A DNA stretch of 17,058 nucleotides from Nitrospirota bacterium (GCA_003235785.1 QJYE01000338.1:1-17058), one strand, 5' to 3'. Shown: positions 1-6,918, counted from the first letter of the stretch. The notes: a model not told the origin generated them from the sequence alone. Program-made: numbers and translations.

Positions 1-1162
1 GACCCAAGGCCACCGCGCAGGCGCCAGTTAAGGTGGCCACATCGATCACGCAGGCGGGTTTCAGGCGAGAGGCAAAGGCTAAGCCGTCCGCCAAAATGAG
101 CCGCCCTTCGGCATCAGTGTTTTGCACCTCAACGGTTTTTCCGGAAAGCATGGTAAGAATATCCCCAGGTTTTGTGGCGCGTCCTCCTGGCATATTTTCG
201 GTGACGGGAAGGAGTCCAGTCACATTCATAGGGAGTTTCAACCGAGAAACGCCGCGAATGGCTGCCAAAACCTCAGCGCCACCGGTCATATCGGCTTTCA
301 TCTGTTCCATATTTTCTGACGGTTTTAAGGAGATCCCACCGGAATCGAAGGTCACGGTTTTCCCGACTAAGACCACAGGCCGTTGGGTCTTGGGACCGCC
401 GGAATATTCCAAAATGATAAAATGCGGGGGTTCAATGCTGCCTTGCGCCACACCGAGTACCCCCCCCATGCCCAGTTTTTTCATGTGCTGGCGGTCTAAG
501 ACTTTCAGGCGAATTTTCGATTCTTTGGCAATCGTTTTCGCTTCCGCCACGACGCGCGAAGGTTTCATGATATTGGCGGGATGATTGCTCATGTTGCGGA
601 CGAAGCACGTCGCTTCCCCGAGTATTTGCCCACGCTTCGCTGCTGCGCTGATGGTTGCCTGGCTTGCCGAGGTGGGCACCAACAACGTACAGGACTGTAA
701 AATTTTCTTGTCTTCCGATTGATCTGTGCGATATTCCGTGAAACGGTAATCACCCAAAATCACACCTTCCACCATCGCTTGAGCGACCGTATCGAGGCGA
801 CCAATAGTTTTAGGCACATCGGGCATCACACAAGCCATGCCTTTGGCATTCACTTTCCTGGCTTGTTTCACGGCTGTGCCCAAGGCTTGTCGCACCTGCT
901 CCAGCGTGACAGTTTCCCGTGTTCCGAGTCCTACCAGCAGGAGACGTTTTGCTGAGAGTTTGCCATTGATATGTAACAAGGTGGTCTGGTTGGCTTTCCC
1001 GGAAAATTCACCACTTTCCCGGACGTCGCTCAATTGGCCGCCCAATTTTTTATTTAATGGGTCTATAGCTTTGCTCCAGGTCTTTTCTTTTTCAAAGCTT
1101 AAGCAGACCAATAAATCGGTTGTGACCGTGGTAGCTTCCCCACTCTTCACCAGAATATTCAT
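1..1162 (-). CDS. pepA: Leucyl aminopeptidase (M17 family), N-terminal part, runs off the left edge
   Basis: Cytosolic dizinc/dimanganese aminopeptidase that removes N-terminal residues from peptides. Reading the complement from the ATG at 1162 gives 387 residues without a stop, out of about 500 usual for PepA. Residues 267-275 read GKTVTFDSG (Lys268 and Asp273, metal and catalytic ligands). MKADMTGGAE follows with the next Asp. The family signature NTDAEGR lies at 348-354 (Asp350, Glu352, Arg354), almost the same numbering as the E. coli enzyme. The start is preceded by a strong Shine-Dalgarno, GGAGG with a short spacer, at about 1166-1170. It is the last visible gene of a minus-strand group with queE (64 bp upstream) and the HAD gene. 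The C-terminus lies outside the window. Family assignment is close to certain; only the edge truncation limits it. Confidence 0.95.
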   Translation of the reverse strand, partial: MNILVKSGEATTVTTDLLVCLSFEKEKTWSKAIDPLNKKLGGQLSDVRESGEFSGKANQTTLLHINGKLSAKRLLLVGLGTRETVTLEQVRQALGTAVKQARKVNAKGMACVMPDVPKTIGRLDTVAQAMVEGVILGDYRFTEYRTDQSEDKKILQSCTLLVPTSASQATISAAAKRGQILGEATCFVRNMSNHPANIMKPSRVVAEAKTIAKESKIRLKVLDRQHMKKLGMGGVLGVAQGSIEPPHFIILEYSGGPKTQRPVVLVGKTVTFDSGGISLKPSENMEQMKADMTGGAEVLAAIRGVSRLKLPMNVTGLLPVTENMPGGRATKPGDILTMLSGKTVEVQNTDAEGRLILADGLAFASRLKPACVIDVATLTGACAVALG

Positions 1163-1226
1163 ACGCCTCCTTCGAATAATTGAAAATGTGGTCTACAAAA
1201 ATGTGGGCAACCGTACTATCACTTTC

Positions 1227-1883
1227 CTACACGCCCCGGGTTTCCGGATTCCAAATGAGCTTATGTAATTGTACTTGTAAGCGAACGGGAAGCCGGTCAC
1301 TGAGAATCCACTCGGCCAACGGTTGTAAGTCAAGGGATCCAAAGACGGGGCTACAGAGCACGGGGCATCGTTTTCCCAAGTCGTATTTTTCCACAATGCC
1401 TCTTGCCCATTCATAGTCAGAACGATCTTTGAGCACAAACTTTACTTCATCTTTTTGTGAGAGGTACTCCATATTGGCCCATCGCATCCGATCCGTCATA
1501 CTACTGCCAGGGCATTTGACATCCATAATGATGGACACGCGAGGATCAATCGCTGAAATATCAAAAGCCCCGCTGGTTTCCAGCATGACCTGAATGCCAG
1601 CGTCACATAATTTCGTTAACAATACCAGAGCTCCTGGCTGATGCAACGGTTCCCCGCCGGTGACTTCCACCAATGGACAGCCATACGCTTGTACCCGGTC
1701 CAAAATGGCGTCTATCCCGATCGGCTCTCCACCGTAAAAGGCATATTCCGTATCGCACCAGGTGCAGCGGAGCGGGCAACCCGTTAAGCGGACAAACACG
1801 CAGGGCTGTCCCACGCGAGTGGATTCGCCTTGAATGCTGTGAAAGATTTCTGTGATCTGAAGCGTCTGAGGCGTGTGAATCAT
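1227..1883 (-). CDS. queE: 7-carboxy-7-deazaguanine synthase (radical SAM)
   Basis: QueE rearranges 6-carboxy-tetrahydropterin to 7-carboxy-7-deazaguanine, the radical-SAM step on the way to preQ0 and queuosine. From the ATG at 1883 the protein is 218 residues, normal for the family. It opens with the typical ITEIFHSIQGES, then the 4Fe-4S cysteines Cys36, Cys40 and Cys43 in GCPLRCTWCDTEY (CX3CX2C), and later VEVTGGEP, the SAM-contacting motif. A TTG 15 bases upstream (1898) would add MGPLS. I prefer the ATG because the extension has no conserved features and neither start has a clear Shine-Dalgarno. No other queuosine genes are visible here. It sits between the HAD gene and pepA on the same strand, so cotranscription is likely. 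This is probably a convenience grouping, not a pathway operon. Confidence 0.93.
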   Translation of the reverse strand: MIHTPQTLQITEIFHSIQGESTRVGQPCVFVRLTGCPLRCTWCDTEYAFYGGEPIGIDAILDRVQAYGCPLVEVTGGEPLHQPGALVLLTKLCDAGIQVMLETSGAFDISAIDPRVSIIMDVKCPGSSMTDRMRWANMEYLSQKDEVKFVLKDRSDYEWARGIVEKYDLGKRCPVLCSPVFGSLDLQPLAEWILSDRLPVRLQVQLHKLIWNPETRGV

Positions 1884-1973
1884 AGAGAGTGGCCCCAATG
1901 GTGTGGGCCAGAATTGTCCCGAAACGATCTGGGGTACGGAAAAAGAATCAACAACGTCGTGATGGTGTCAAGG

Positions 1974-2666
1974 CTACGCCCATTGTGCCACGGGCCACCC
2001 GTGGTGGTGGGCAATACGGGCCATGCCGCGAATCGGATTCACCACAAAGGGATACCCAACCAATTGTAACGCTTGTAAGTCACCGGGGCTATCGCCATAG
2101 GCATAACTTCGACTCAAATCCAGTTCATAGTGAGTCGCCAGTCGCTCGATATACCGTCCTTTCCCTTCACCATAAGGCAAGGGCGCGCGCACGCGGCCGG
2201 TATAGAGATTGGATTGAATGTCTAACTTCGCCCCAAAAACCAATGAGACCCCCAACTTCTCGGCCACGGGTTTCACCAGACATTCAGGCGATCCACTGAT
2301 GATGGCGATAAGATGGCCGGCATTTTTGTGATGATCCAGGCGGTCTAGGGCTTGTGCGGCTATTCGTGGCCACACACAGACATCCACATATTCCTGTGCC
2401 CGTTGTTCGATATGGGAGACGACTTGTCCGAGAAGATAGGGCTTATGCCGTCGGAGCGAGCCAAGGGAAAGGGGTGGCATGTGTCGAAGGGCATGCCGAA
2501 CGCTCATCCATATTTCTGGCCATCCGACCAGGCCCTCCTCCCATAAAGACCGAAAAAACCCAATTTCAATGGAAGGTCCCGGTATCAACGTATTATCCAT
2601 ATCGAAAAATGCGCCAACCCGTTGAGTAAGGGGGAGCGGTGCAGGTGCTGAAGCGAGCATGGTCAT
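1974..2666 (-). CDS. HAD superfamily hydrolase, subfamily IB (SerB-like phosphatase)
   Basis: A 230-residue HAD-fold hydrolase, probably cytosolic, acting on a small phosphorylated metabolite. Motif I is AFFDMDNTL with nucleophile Asp22 and general acid/base Asp24. Motif II is AIISGSPE with Ser124. Motif III/IV is AYGDSPGDL with Asp192 and Asp196 for Mg2+. The roughly 90 residues between motifs I and II are a helical C1-type cap, as in the HAD-IB group that contains phosphoserine phosphatase. Members of this group hydrolyse phosphoserine, lysophospholipids or other phosphomonoesters, and the sequence does not decide between them. The start at 2666 has no obvious Shine-Dalgarno; a second in-frame ATG lies two codons later (2660). 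A good sigma-70-like promoter ends about 45 bp upstream. It is the first gene of the HAD-queE-pepA series. Confidence 0.85.
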   Translation of the reverse strand: MTMLASAPAPLPLTQRVGAFFDMDNTLIPGPSIEIGFFRSLWEEGLVGWPEIWMSVRHALRHMPPLSLGSLRRHKPYLLGQVVSHIEQRAQEYVDVCVWPRIAAQALDRLDHHKNAGHLIAIISGSPECLVKPVAEKLGVSLVFGAKLDIQSNLYTGRVRAPLPYGEGKGRYIERLATHYELDLSRSYAYGDSPGDLQALQLVGYPFVVNPIRGMARIAHHHGWPVAQWA

Positions 2667-2711
2667 GAATGAGTTTGAACGAGAGTGAACAATCCGTGCT
2701 GGGTTGAGGCG

Positions 2712-2740
2712 ATTCTACCCGCCATGCCATGCGTTGACAA
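2712..2740 (-). promoter_or_regulatory. Sigma-70-type promoter for the HAD-queE-pepA group
   Basis: On the complement, TTGTCA (2735-2740) is followed by exactly 17 bases and TAGAAT (2712-2717). That is one mismatch to consensus in each hexamer, with optimal spacing. Transcription would start near 2705, giving a leader of about 40 bases to the HAD start codon at 2666. The -35 hexamer overlaps that of the tRNA promoter on the other strand. It is a prediction from sequence only. Confidence 0.6.
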
Positions 2741-2762
2741 GGACGGCGGGAGGTTTCATAAT
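2734..2762 (+). promoter_or_regulatory. Sigma-70-type promoter for tRNA-Leu
   Basis: TTGACA (2734-2739, perfect consensus) is followed by 17 bases and CATAAT (2757-2762, one mismatch). Transcription would start near 2769-2770, about 6 bases before the mature tRNA 5' end at 2776, a plausible short leader for RNase P. Sequence match and position both support it strongly. Confidence 0.8.
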
Positions 2763-2775
2763 CGTGTGCACGAGT

Positions 2776-2859
2776 GCCGAAGTGGTGGAATGGCAGACAC
2801 GCACGTTTGAGGGGCGTGTGGGGAAACCCATGCGGGTTCAAGTCCCGCCTTCGGCACCA
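2776..2859 (+). tRNA. tRNA-Leu (anticodon GAG), CCA encoded
   Basis: Class II tRNA with a long variable arm. The acceptor stem GCCGAAG (2776-2782) pairs fully with CTTCGGC (2849-2855). The anticodon stem is CACGT/GCGTG (closing pair U-G), with 7-base loop TTGAGGG (2807-2813) and anticodon GAG at 2809-2811, which reads CUC and CUU. The variable arm TGGGG/CCCA lies around 2818-2830. The T stem GCGGG/CCCGC (2832-2836, 2844-2848) encloses TTCAAGT. Discriminator A and CCA are encoded at 2856-2859. A strong promoter lies immediately upstream. The 3' end of this gene is duplicated at 3049-3082. Confidence 0.96.
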
Positions 2860-2871
2860 AAACATCCTACC
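2837..2871 (+). repeat. Direct repeat copy 1: 3' end of tRNA-Leu plus 12 flanking bases
   Basis: This segment runs from the T loop through the acceptor stem and CCA and 12 bases beyond the tRNA. It matches 3049-3082 at 32 of 35 alignment columns: one C/A difference, one missing A in the A-run, one T/C difference. Similarity stops upstream of the T loop. A duplicated tRNA 3' end is what tyrosine-recombinase elements leave as attL/attR. Because the match continues past the tRNA, conserved tRNA function alone does not explain it. Confidence 0.8.
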
Positions 2872-2948
2872 TGACGTCAATATTGATTCCATTTTCAGAA
2901 GCAACATCAGCAACAACCAAAAGAACGGAACTTGAACAGGGGTTCTGT

Positions 2949-3044
2949 AGGGGATATTTCCCCTTCATGGGGTGACCGGAGCATAGCGTAGGCATGATGG
3001 GGCGTGGCCCCTTAGTAGGAGCAGGAGCCAGGCATCCGCTCCGG
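2949..3044. other. Non-coding stretch with several perfect inverted repeats
   Basis: Lying between the two tRNA-derived repeats, this stretch has AGGGGA/TCCCCT with a 4-base loop (2949-2964), GGGGC/GCCCC with a 3-base loop (2999-3011), and CCGGAGC/GCTCCGG (2976-2982 with 3038-3044) enclosing the second hairpin. No long T-run follows any of them, so none is a classical intrinsic terminator. They could belong to a processed tRNA trailer, a small RNA or a recombinase-binding region. No coding potential was seen. Confidence 0.35.
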
Positions 3045-3048
3045 CGAC

Positions 3049-3082
3049 TTCAAGTCCAGCCTTCGGCACCAAACATCCCACC
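3049..3082 (+). repeat. Direct repeat copy 2: degenerate tRNA-Leu 3' end (att-like)
   Basis: Second copy of the tRNA-Leu 3' segment, about 210 bp downstream of copy 1. It keeps TTCAAGTCC, GCCTTCGGCACCA and the flank, but the bases before it (GGCGAC) cannot form a T stem and no matching 5' acceptor strand is present, so it is not a functional tRNA. It is either an attachment-site remnant or a decayed tandem tRNA. No integrase gene is visible between the copies or elsewhere in the window. Confidence 0.75.
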
Positions 3083-3396
3083 GACTGCACAGACTTCTCT
3101 TCATCAGAAAATCCGATTATTTCTTGTTAACAAATGGGTGTCTTGAGCTAGAGCCCTGATGAGGGAGTATTCAGGTTTCTGTTCGCTATTCCCAATAGAA
3201 TTTCAATATTCATAGGATATGAATAAAGGAGGTACATTCGTTTTTTGCCTACCGTATAGTAGTTTTCAGCGAAGAAGCTAAAAAGGTTTCTTGCTCATTA
3301 TGAAGGTTAGAATGATCAAGTTCGTTCGATAGCATCATATTCCTTCTCTTCCACAGGGCACCGTGGGTGGATTAAGTCAATTTCAATGAAAATGTT
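3083..3396. other. AT-rich intergenic region without a recognisable gene
   Basis: Only very short open frames are present. A perfect 7-bp inverted repeat TATTCAT/ATGAATA (3207-3225, 5-base loop) is followed at once by AAAGGAGGT (3226-3234). That strong ribosome-binding sequence is not followed by any frame longer than about seven codons before a stop. This may be the trace of a lost gene start. No convincing promoter or Shine-Dalgarno was identified directly in front of the methyltransferase gene. Confidence 0.5.
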
Positions 3397-4044
3397 ATGA
3401 CACGCGGGTGGTATTCGCGAAAGGTGTTTCCGAGAGTCCTGGATTGGAGTATGAAGCAGGCGGCGTTTGGGCCCTTGCGCGAATCGTTATTGGCGCAGGC
3501 CTCGGGGGCGGTGCTGGAGATCGGGTTTGGGACGGGGGCAAACGTGCCGTTTTATTCCAGCGGCATTGATTCGGTCGCGGCCATCGATCCGAATCCCGGG
3601 ATGGTTTCCATCGCCCGGTCTCAGATTCCCAATCAACCTAGTTTAGTCAATCAGGTCAAATGGATTATCGCCTCAGGTGAAGCTCTTCCGTTTTTGAATC
3701 ACTCATTTGATTCGGTACTGAGTACGATGACACTTTGCAGTGTGCCCAAAATTTCCTTGGCCATCCAAGAAATTCATCGCGTACTGAAACCCGGTGGCAG
3801 GTTTTTATTTCTGGAGCATGGACAAAGCCCCGATGGATCAGTCCGCAGATGGCAAAATATCTTGACCCCCTATTGGAAGCATATTGGGGATGGCTGTCAT
3901 CTCAACCGGCCCATGGCGGAACTGATCCAAGCCCAATCCTGGGCGGTTCCCTCCTTAAAAACATTTTATCTTCCTGGAGTACCCAAACCCTTTGCCTATT
4001 TTTATCAAGGCTGCGCGGTGAAATCTGAGTCGATTCCAGGTTGA
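3397..4044 (+). CDS. Class I SAM-dependent methyltransferase (UbiE/phospholipid-MTase-like)
   Basis: A 215-residue Rossmann-fold methyltransferase. Motif I is VLEIGFGTGAN (39-49), which binds SAM. Asp64 in AAIDPNP is the usual acidic residue contacting the SAM ribose. IASGEALPF (91-99) and DSVLSTMTLCSV (105-116) are motif II/III. VLKPGGRFLFLEHG (129-142) is the typical post-II strand and turn. The C-terminal third (residues 150-215) carries the acceptor site and has no motif I can tie to a substrate. Similar short proteins methylate lipids, quinone precursors or thiols. It is followed by a 389-bp gap, so it is more likely a neighbour than part of the NRPS operon, although methylation of the product cannot be excluded. 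The ATG is the first possible in this frame because a TAA lies nine codons upstream. The Shine-Dalgarno is weak. Confidence 0.85.
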   Translation: MTRGWYSRKVFPRVLDWSMKQAAFGPLRESLLAQASGAVLEIGFGTGANVPFYSSGIDSVAAIDPNPGMVSIARSQIPNQPSLVNQVKWIIASGEALPFLNHSFDSVLSTMTLCSVPKISLAIQEIHRVLKPGGRFLFLEHGQSPDGSVRRWQNILTPYWKHIGDGCHLNRPMAELIQAQSWAVPSLKTFYLPGVPKPFAYFYQGCAVKSESIPG

Positions 4045-4433
4045 CTGTTGTCAATTCTCATCCTCCTGAAGTCCTTTCCAAACAAACGCTTTATTGTCTC
4101 CTCGCTGTTTGAAATGGGGAATTCCTGTGGGCTCTACACTGTTGGGTTCACAGCCAAGCCCCACTACCTGCTGGACTAAAATAGAGGTAGTTTCTGGACG
4201 AAACCTCGAAGCTGGTGTGGAAGAAGAGGCGAGGGCTAGGCCGCCTTCTGCGGACCCTTCCCTTGGCAAATAGGCCATTGGGCATAAGGTGGAAACCGTT
4301 ATACAATATATTTCCCTGGGGAGAGTCTATTCCCGGGCCAGGTTTACCTTAGGAGATGCTCCCCAATTACGCAAAAACCGACTGTTTGTGCAGGCACTTT
4401 GTGGTAACCCAATAAGGTATCGAGGAGGATCAA
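4045..4433. other. Intergenic leader region in front of the NRPS cluster
   Basis: This 389-bp gap separates the methyltransferase from the MbtH-fusion gene. A small inverted repeat TTGAC/GTCAA (4041-4054) overlaps the methyltransferase stop but has no T-run. The part after 4306 would form a leader of about 120 bases with imperfect pairing between CCTGG and CCAGG (about 4315-4341). It ends in AGGAGG (4423-4428), five bases before the ATG at 4434, the clearest ribosome-binding site of the cluster. A 75-codon minus-strand frame (4051-4278) has no Shine-Dalgarno or recognisable motif and is not called as a gene. Confidence 0.5.
4278..4305 (+). promoter_or_regulatory. Candidate promoter of the NRPS operon
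   Basis: TTGGGC (4278-4283), 16 bases, then TATACA (4300-4305) inside an AT-rich run. The -35 element matches consensus at only three of six positions, so this is a weak candidate. Its position, alone in the gap before six co-directional genes, is the main argument for it. Confidence 0.25.
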
Positions 4434-5033
4434 ATGGCGATTGATGAGGAAGAAGACCTGACCACCTATAAAGTGGTGGTGAATCACGAAGAACAATATT
4501 CTATTTGGCCAGTGGACAGAGAGAATCCTTTGGGTTGGGAAGATCGTGGGCCTTCAGGGCCCAAAGCGGAATGCCTAGCCTACATCAACGAAGTCTGGAC
4601 AGACATGCGGCCGCTGAGTTTGCGCAAACATATGGAGGAGGTGGCCCGACAACAAGCGGAAAATCCGCCCCCACCGCCTCCACCACCAAGTACCGAGCCA
4701 CCCAAACCGGATGAATTAGTCACGCGTTTGGCGACGGGAGACCATCCCGTGGAAGTTGGGCTCCGTCCCGAGAAAACGGCGGAGGCCTTCAAAGCCGCCA
4801 TTGATCGCGGCTATGTGCATATTAAGTTCACGGGCACCAAAGGAGGCACGGAATTAGGGGTACGGCTGGACACTCAGGCCAGTGACTGGAGCCAGGCGGA
4901 CTTTACGAAGGCCACAGGCCCCGTCCATGTGGAAGGCACGTTAACCTTAAATTATGTGAAGGTGCGGTGTCTCGCGGATCTTGATTTGCAGACCCTCACC
5001 GGCATGGGGCATTTACAGATCCTCTCCGAATAG
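4434..5033 (+). CDS. MbtH-like NRPS chaperone fused to an unknown C-terminal domain
   Basis: A 199-residue two-part protein. Residues 12-68 are a complete MbtH domain: NHEEQYSIWP (17-26), NPLGWEDRG (31-39), CLAYINEVWTDMRPLSLR (47-64), with the conserved Trp25, Trp35 and Trp55. MbtH proteins bind the A domain of an NRPS and are often needed for its folding and adenylation. Ordinary members are only about 60-80 residues. Here residues 78-85 are eight consecutive prolines, followed by a Pro-rich hinge and a domain of about 105 residues (92-199) that I do not recognise. It reads as alpha/beta, with EKTAEAFKAAIDRG and EGTLTLNYVKVRCLADLDL. It is the first gene of the cluster, has a strong Shine-Dalgarno (4423-4428), and most likely serves the A domains at 8646-15407. 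The MbtH half is certain; the role of the tail is unknown. Confidence 0.92.
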   Translation: MAIDEEEDLTTYKVVVNHEEQYSIWPVDRENPLGWEDRGPSGPKAECLAYINEVWTDMRPLSLRKHMEEVARQQAENPPPPPPPPSTEPPKPDELVTRLATGDHPVEVGLRPEKTAEAFKAAIDRGYVHIKFTGTKGGTELGVRLDTQASDWSQADFTKATGPVHVEGTLTLNYVKVRCLADLDLQTLTGMGHLQILSE

Positions 5034-5097
5034 AAATGGTTTCTGAAGCTTATTGAGGGATTCTTTCTCAAACTTCCACAACCTTCTTATGTAAGAA

Positions 5098-6918
5098 ATG
5101 TCTCTTCCTACCTATAGCAATTTGGCTCAGATTTTTGAGTATTGGGCCCCAAAGCTCCCGGAGCAAGCGGCCTTACTGGCACCCAATCGCCTATCCCTGA
5201 CGCATGCTGAATTGTTGAAACAACTCTTGGTGTTAAGAGAAAGATTTCAGCATCTCGGCTTGGGGCAGTCAGCGCGCATTGCTGTCTTAGCGCCCAATGG
5301 TCCAGAGCTAGCACTGGCATTCCTTTCTTGTGCCACATATGCGACATGTGCCCCACTCAACCCTGGCTACCAAAAGAACGAATTGGAGTTTTATTTAGAT
5401 GATTTGGATGCATCGGCATTACTCATTGCATCGACTCTCCAATCACCGGCTCGGGAGGTCGCGCATGCCAGAGGTATACCCGTCTTGGAGCTTTGTCCTC
5501 AGACTGAACAGGCGGCAGGCTGTTTTTCCATTGAAGGAAAGACAAAGCGGTCGCCTGTTCCTGTCCATACCGTTGCCTCTGATGATGTTGCTTTGATCCT
5601 TCATACTTCGGGAACTACGGCTCGTCCCAAACAAGTTCCTCTGACCCAAGGCAATCTGTGCGCGTCCATACGACATCTGCAACTTAGTCTGGCCTTAACC
5701 TCCAATGATTGCTGTCTTAATCTAATGCCCCTGTTTCACATCCATGGCTTGGTAGGGGCCCTGCTTGCGTCTCTAGGCAGTGGAGGAAGCCTCGTCTGTT
5801 CTCCCGGTTTTTCTCCTGCCGAGGTGTTTTCCTGGCTTCGGACGTTTCAGCCGACCTGGTATACCGCCGTGCCGACCATTCATCAGGCGGTGCTGGCCCA
5901 GGCCAAAGCGTCAGCAGAGACAGTTCCTCCCGACAGCTTACGGTTTATCCGCTCGTCCTCGGCTTCTTTGGCTCCCACCGTCATGGCCGAATTGGAACAG
6001 CGCTTTAACGTGCCGGTCATTGAGGCCTATGGCATGACCGAAGCGGCACATCAAATGGCCAGCAATCCATTACCGCCTGGGGTCAGAAAACCGGGATCCG
6101 TCGGTTTACCAGCAGGGCCTGAAATTCGGATTTTGTCAGAAACGGGTGACGCGCTATCCATTGGGCAAACCGGAGAAGTAGGGATTCGTGGCCCTAATGT
6201 CATGACAGGGTACAGTCACAATCCCACAGCCAATGAACAGGCATTTACAGAGGGATGGTTTCGTACCGGAGATCAAGGCTTTCTGGATGCGGAAGGCTAT
6301 CTTTTTTTGACCGGCCGAATCAAAGAACAGATTAATCGTGGTGGAGAGAAGATTGCTCCCTTAGAAATTGATCAAGTCCTCCTGCAACATTCGAGCATCC
6401 AGCAAGCGGTGACATTTGCGATGCCGCATCCGACGTTGGGGGAAGAAGTGGCAGCGGCCGTGGTGCTTGGAAAAGAGGCTCGTCTTACCGAAAAGGAATT
6501 ACGGCACTGGCTCCAGGAACGATTGGCCCATTATAAAATTCCCAAAAAGGTGTTCTTCTTAGAAGATATACCCAAAGGGCCCACGGGAAAAATACAACGT
6601 CGAGTCGTAGCTGAGCAGTTATCAGGATCATTAGCGCCGTCATCGAAAGGGCCTTCGGAAAAATTGGAGGACTTCATCTTAAGCCTATACCAAAGTCATC
6701 TTGCGATAGATCAGATTGAAAAAGATGACAACTTTTTTGTGCTTGGAGGTGATTCGATTCGAGCAATGCAACTTGCCAATCGTCTACAGAACCTTACGCC
6801 CTCTCTCTCCATTGATGCCGTCACAATTTTTGAACATCCCACTGTGGCGGAACTTCATCAGTTTTTTATCAAGAACCTTGATCGGGCCACCCTGACGGAA
6901 TGTTGCCAATCTCTCTAG
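5098..6918 (+). CDS. Acyl-AMP ligase (Pcs60/AAE3 oxalyl-CoA synthetase type) fused to a PCP: loading module
   Basis: A 606-residue didomain protein. Residues 1-510 are an ANL-superfamily adenylating enzyme: LHTSGTTARPKQVP (168-181, P-loop), MPLFHIHG, TWYTAVPTIHQ, EAYGMTEAAHQMASNPLPP, GWFRTGDQG, GRIKEQINRGGEKIAPLEID and PTGKIQRR with catalytic Lys498. From memory this pattern matches plant AAE3 and yeast Pcs60, which make oxalyl-CoA, more closely than amino-acid A domains. It lacks the NRPS A4-A5 style, so a carboxylic acid rather than an amino acid is expected. Residues 530-600 are a carrier domain, DNFFVLGGDSIRAMQ, with the phosphopantetheine site Ser553. LGGDS, not LGGHS, is common in carriers whose cargo is modified in place. 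It probably activates an acid and loads it onto its own carrier, feeding the N-terminal C domain at 8646. There is no clear Shine-Dalgarno and the gap to the previous gene is 64 bp. Confidence 0.9.
   Translation: MSLPTYSNLAQIFEYWAPKLPEQAALLAPNRLSLTHAELLKQLLVLRERFQHLGLGQSARIAVLAPNGPELALAFLSCATYATCAPLNPGYQKNELEFYLDDLDASALLIASTLQSPAREVAHARGIPVLELCPQTEQAAGCFSIEGKTKRSPVPVHTVASDDVALILHTSGTTARPKQVPLTQGNLCASIRHLQLSLALTSNDCCLNLMPLFHIHGLVGALLASLGSGGSLVCSPGFSPAEVFSWLRTFQPTWYTAVPTIHQAVLAQAKASAETVPPDSLRFIRSSSASLAPTVMAELEQRFNVPVIEAYGMTEAAHQMASNPLPPGVRKPGSVGLPAGPEIRILSETGDALSIGQTGEVGIRGPNVMTGYSHNPTANEQAFTEGWFRTGDQGFLDAEGYLFLTGRIKEQINRGGEKIAPLEIDQVLLQHSSIQQAVTFAMPHPTLGEEVAAAVVLGKEARLTEKELRHWLQERLAHYKIPKKVFFLEDIPKGPTGKIQRRVVAEQLSGSLAPSSKGPSEKLEDFILSLYQSHLAIDQIEKDDNFFVLGGDSIRAMQLANRLQNLTPSLSIDAVTIFEHPTVAELHQFFIKNLDRATLTECCQSL

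Noticed and set aside
33..584. 183-codon plus-strand open frame
   Set aside because: It is the opposite strand of pepA, whose frame has all the M17 metal-binding motifs.
2593..2916. 107-codon minus-strand open frame with RRRDLNPHGF and LKRACLPFHHFG-like text
   Set aside because: It is the antisense of tRNA-Leu and its flanks, a well-known false protein pattern. It also overlaps the HAD gene start and both promoters.
4041..4054. Inverted repeat TTGAC/GTCAA at the methyltransferase stop as a terminator
   Set aside because: Short stem that overlaps the stop codon, without a following T-run.
4051..4278. 75-codon minus-strand open frame between the methyltransferase and the MbtH fusion
   Set aside because: No Shine-Dalgarno, no recognisable motif, and it stands alone facing its neighbours. 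It may belong to a dispersed repeat, but nothing in the window shows that.
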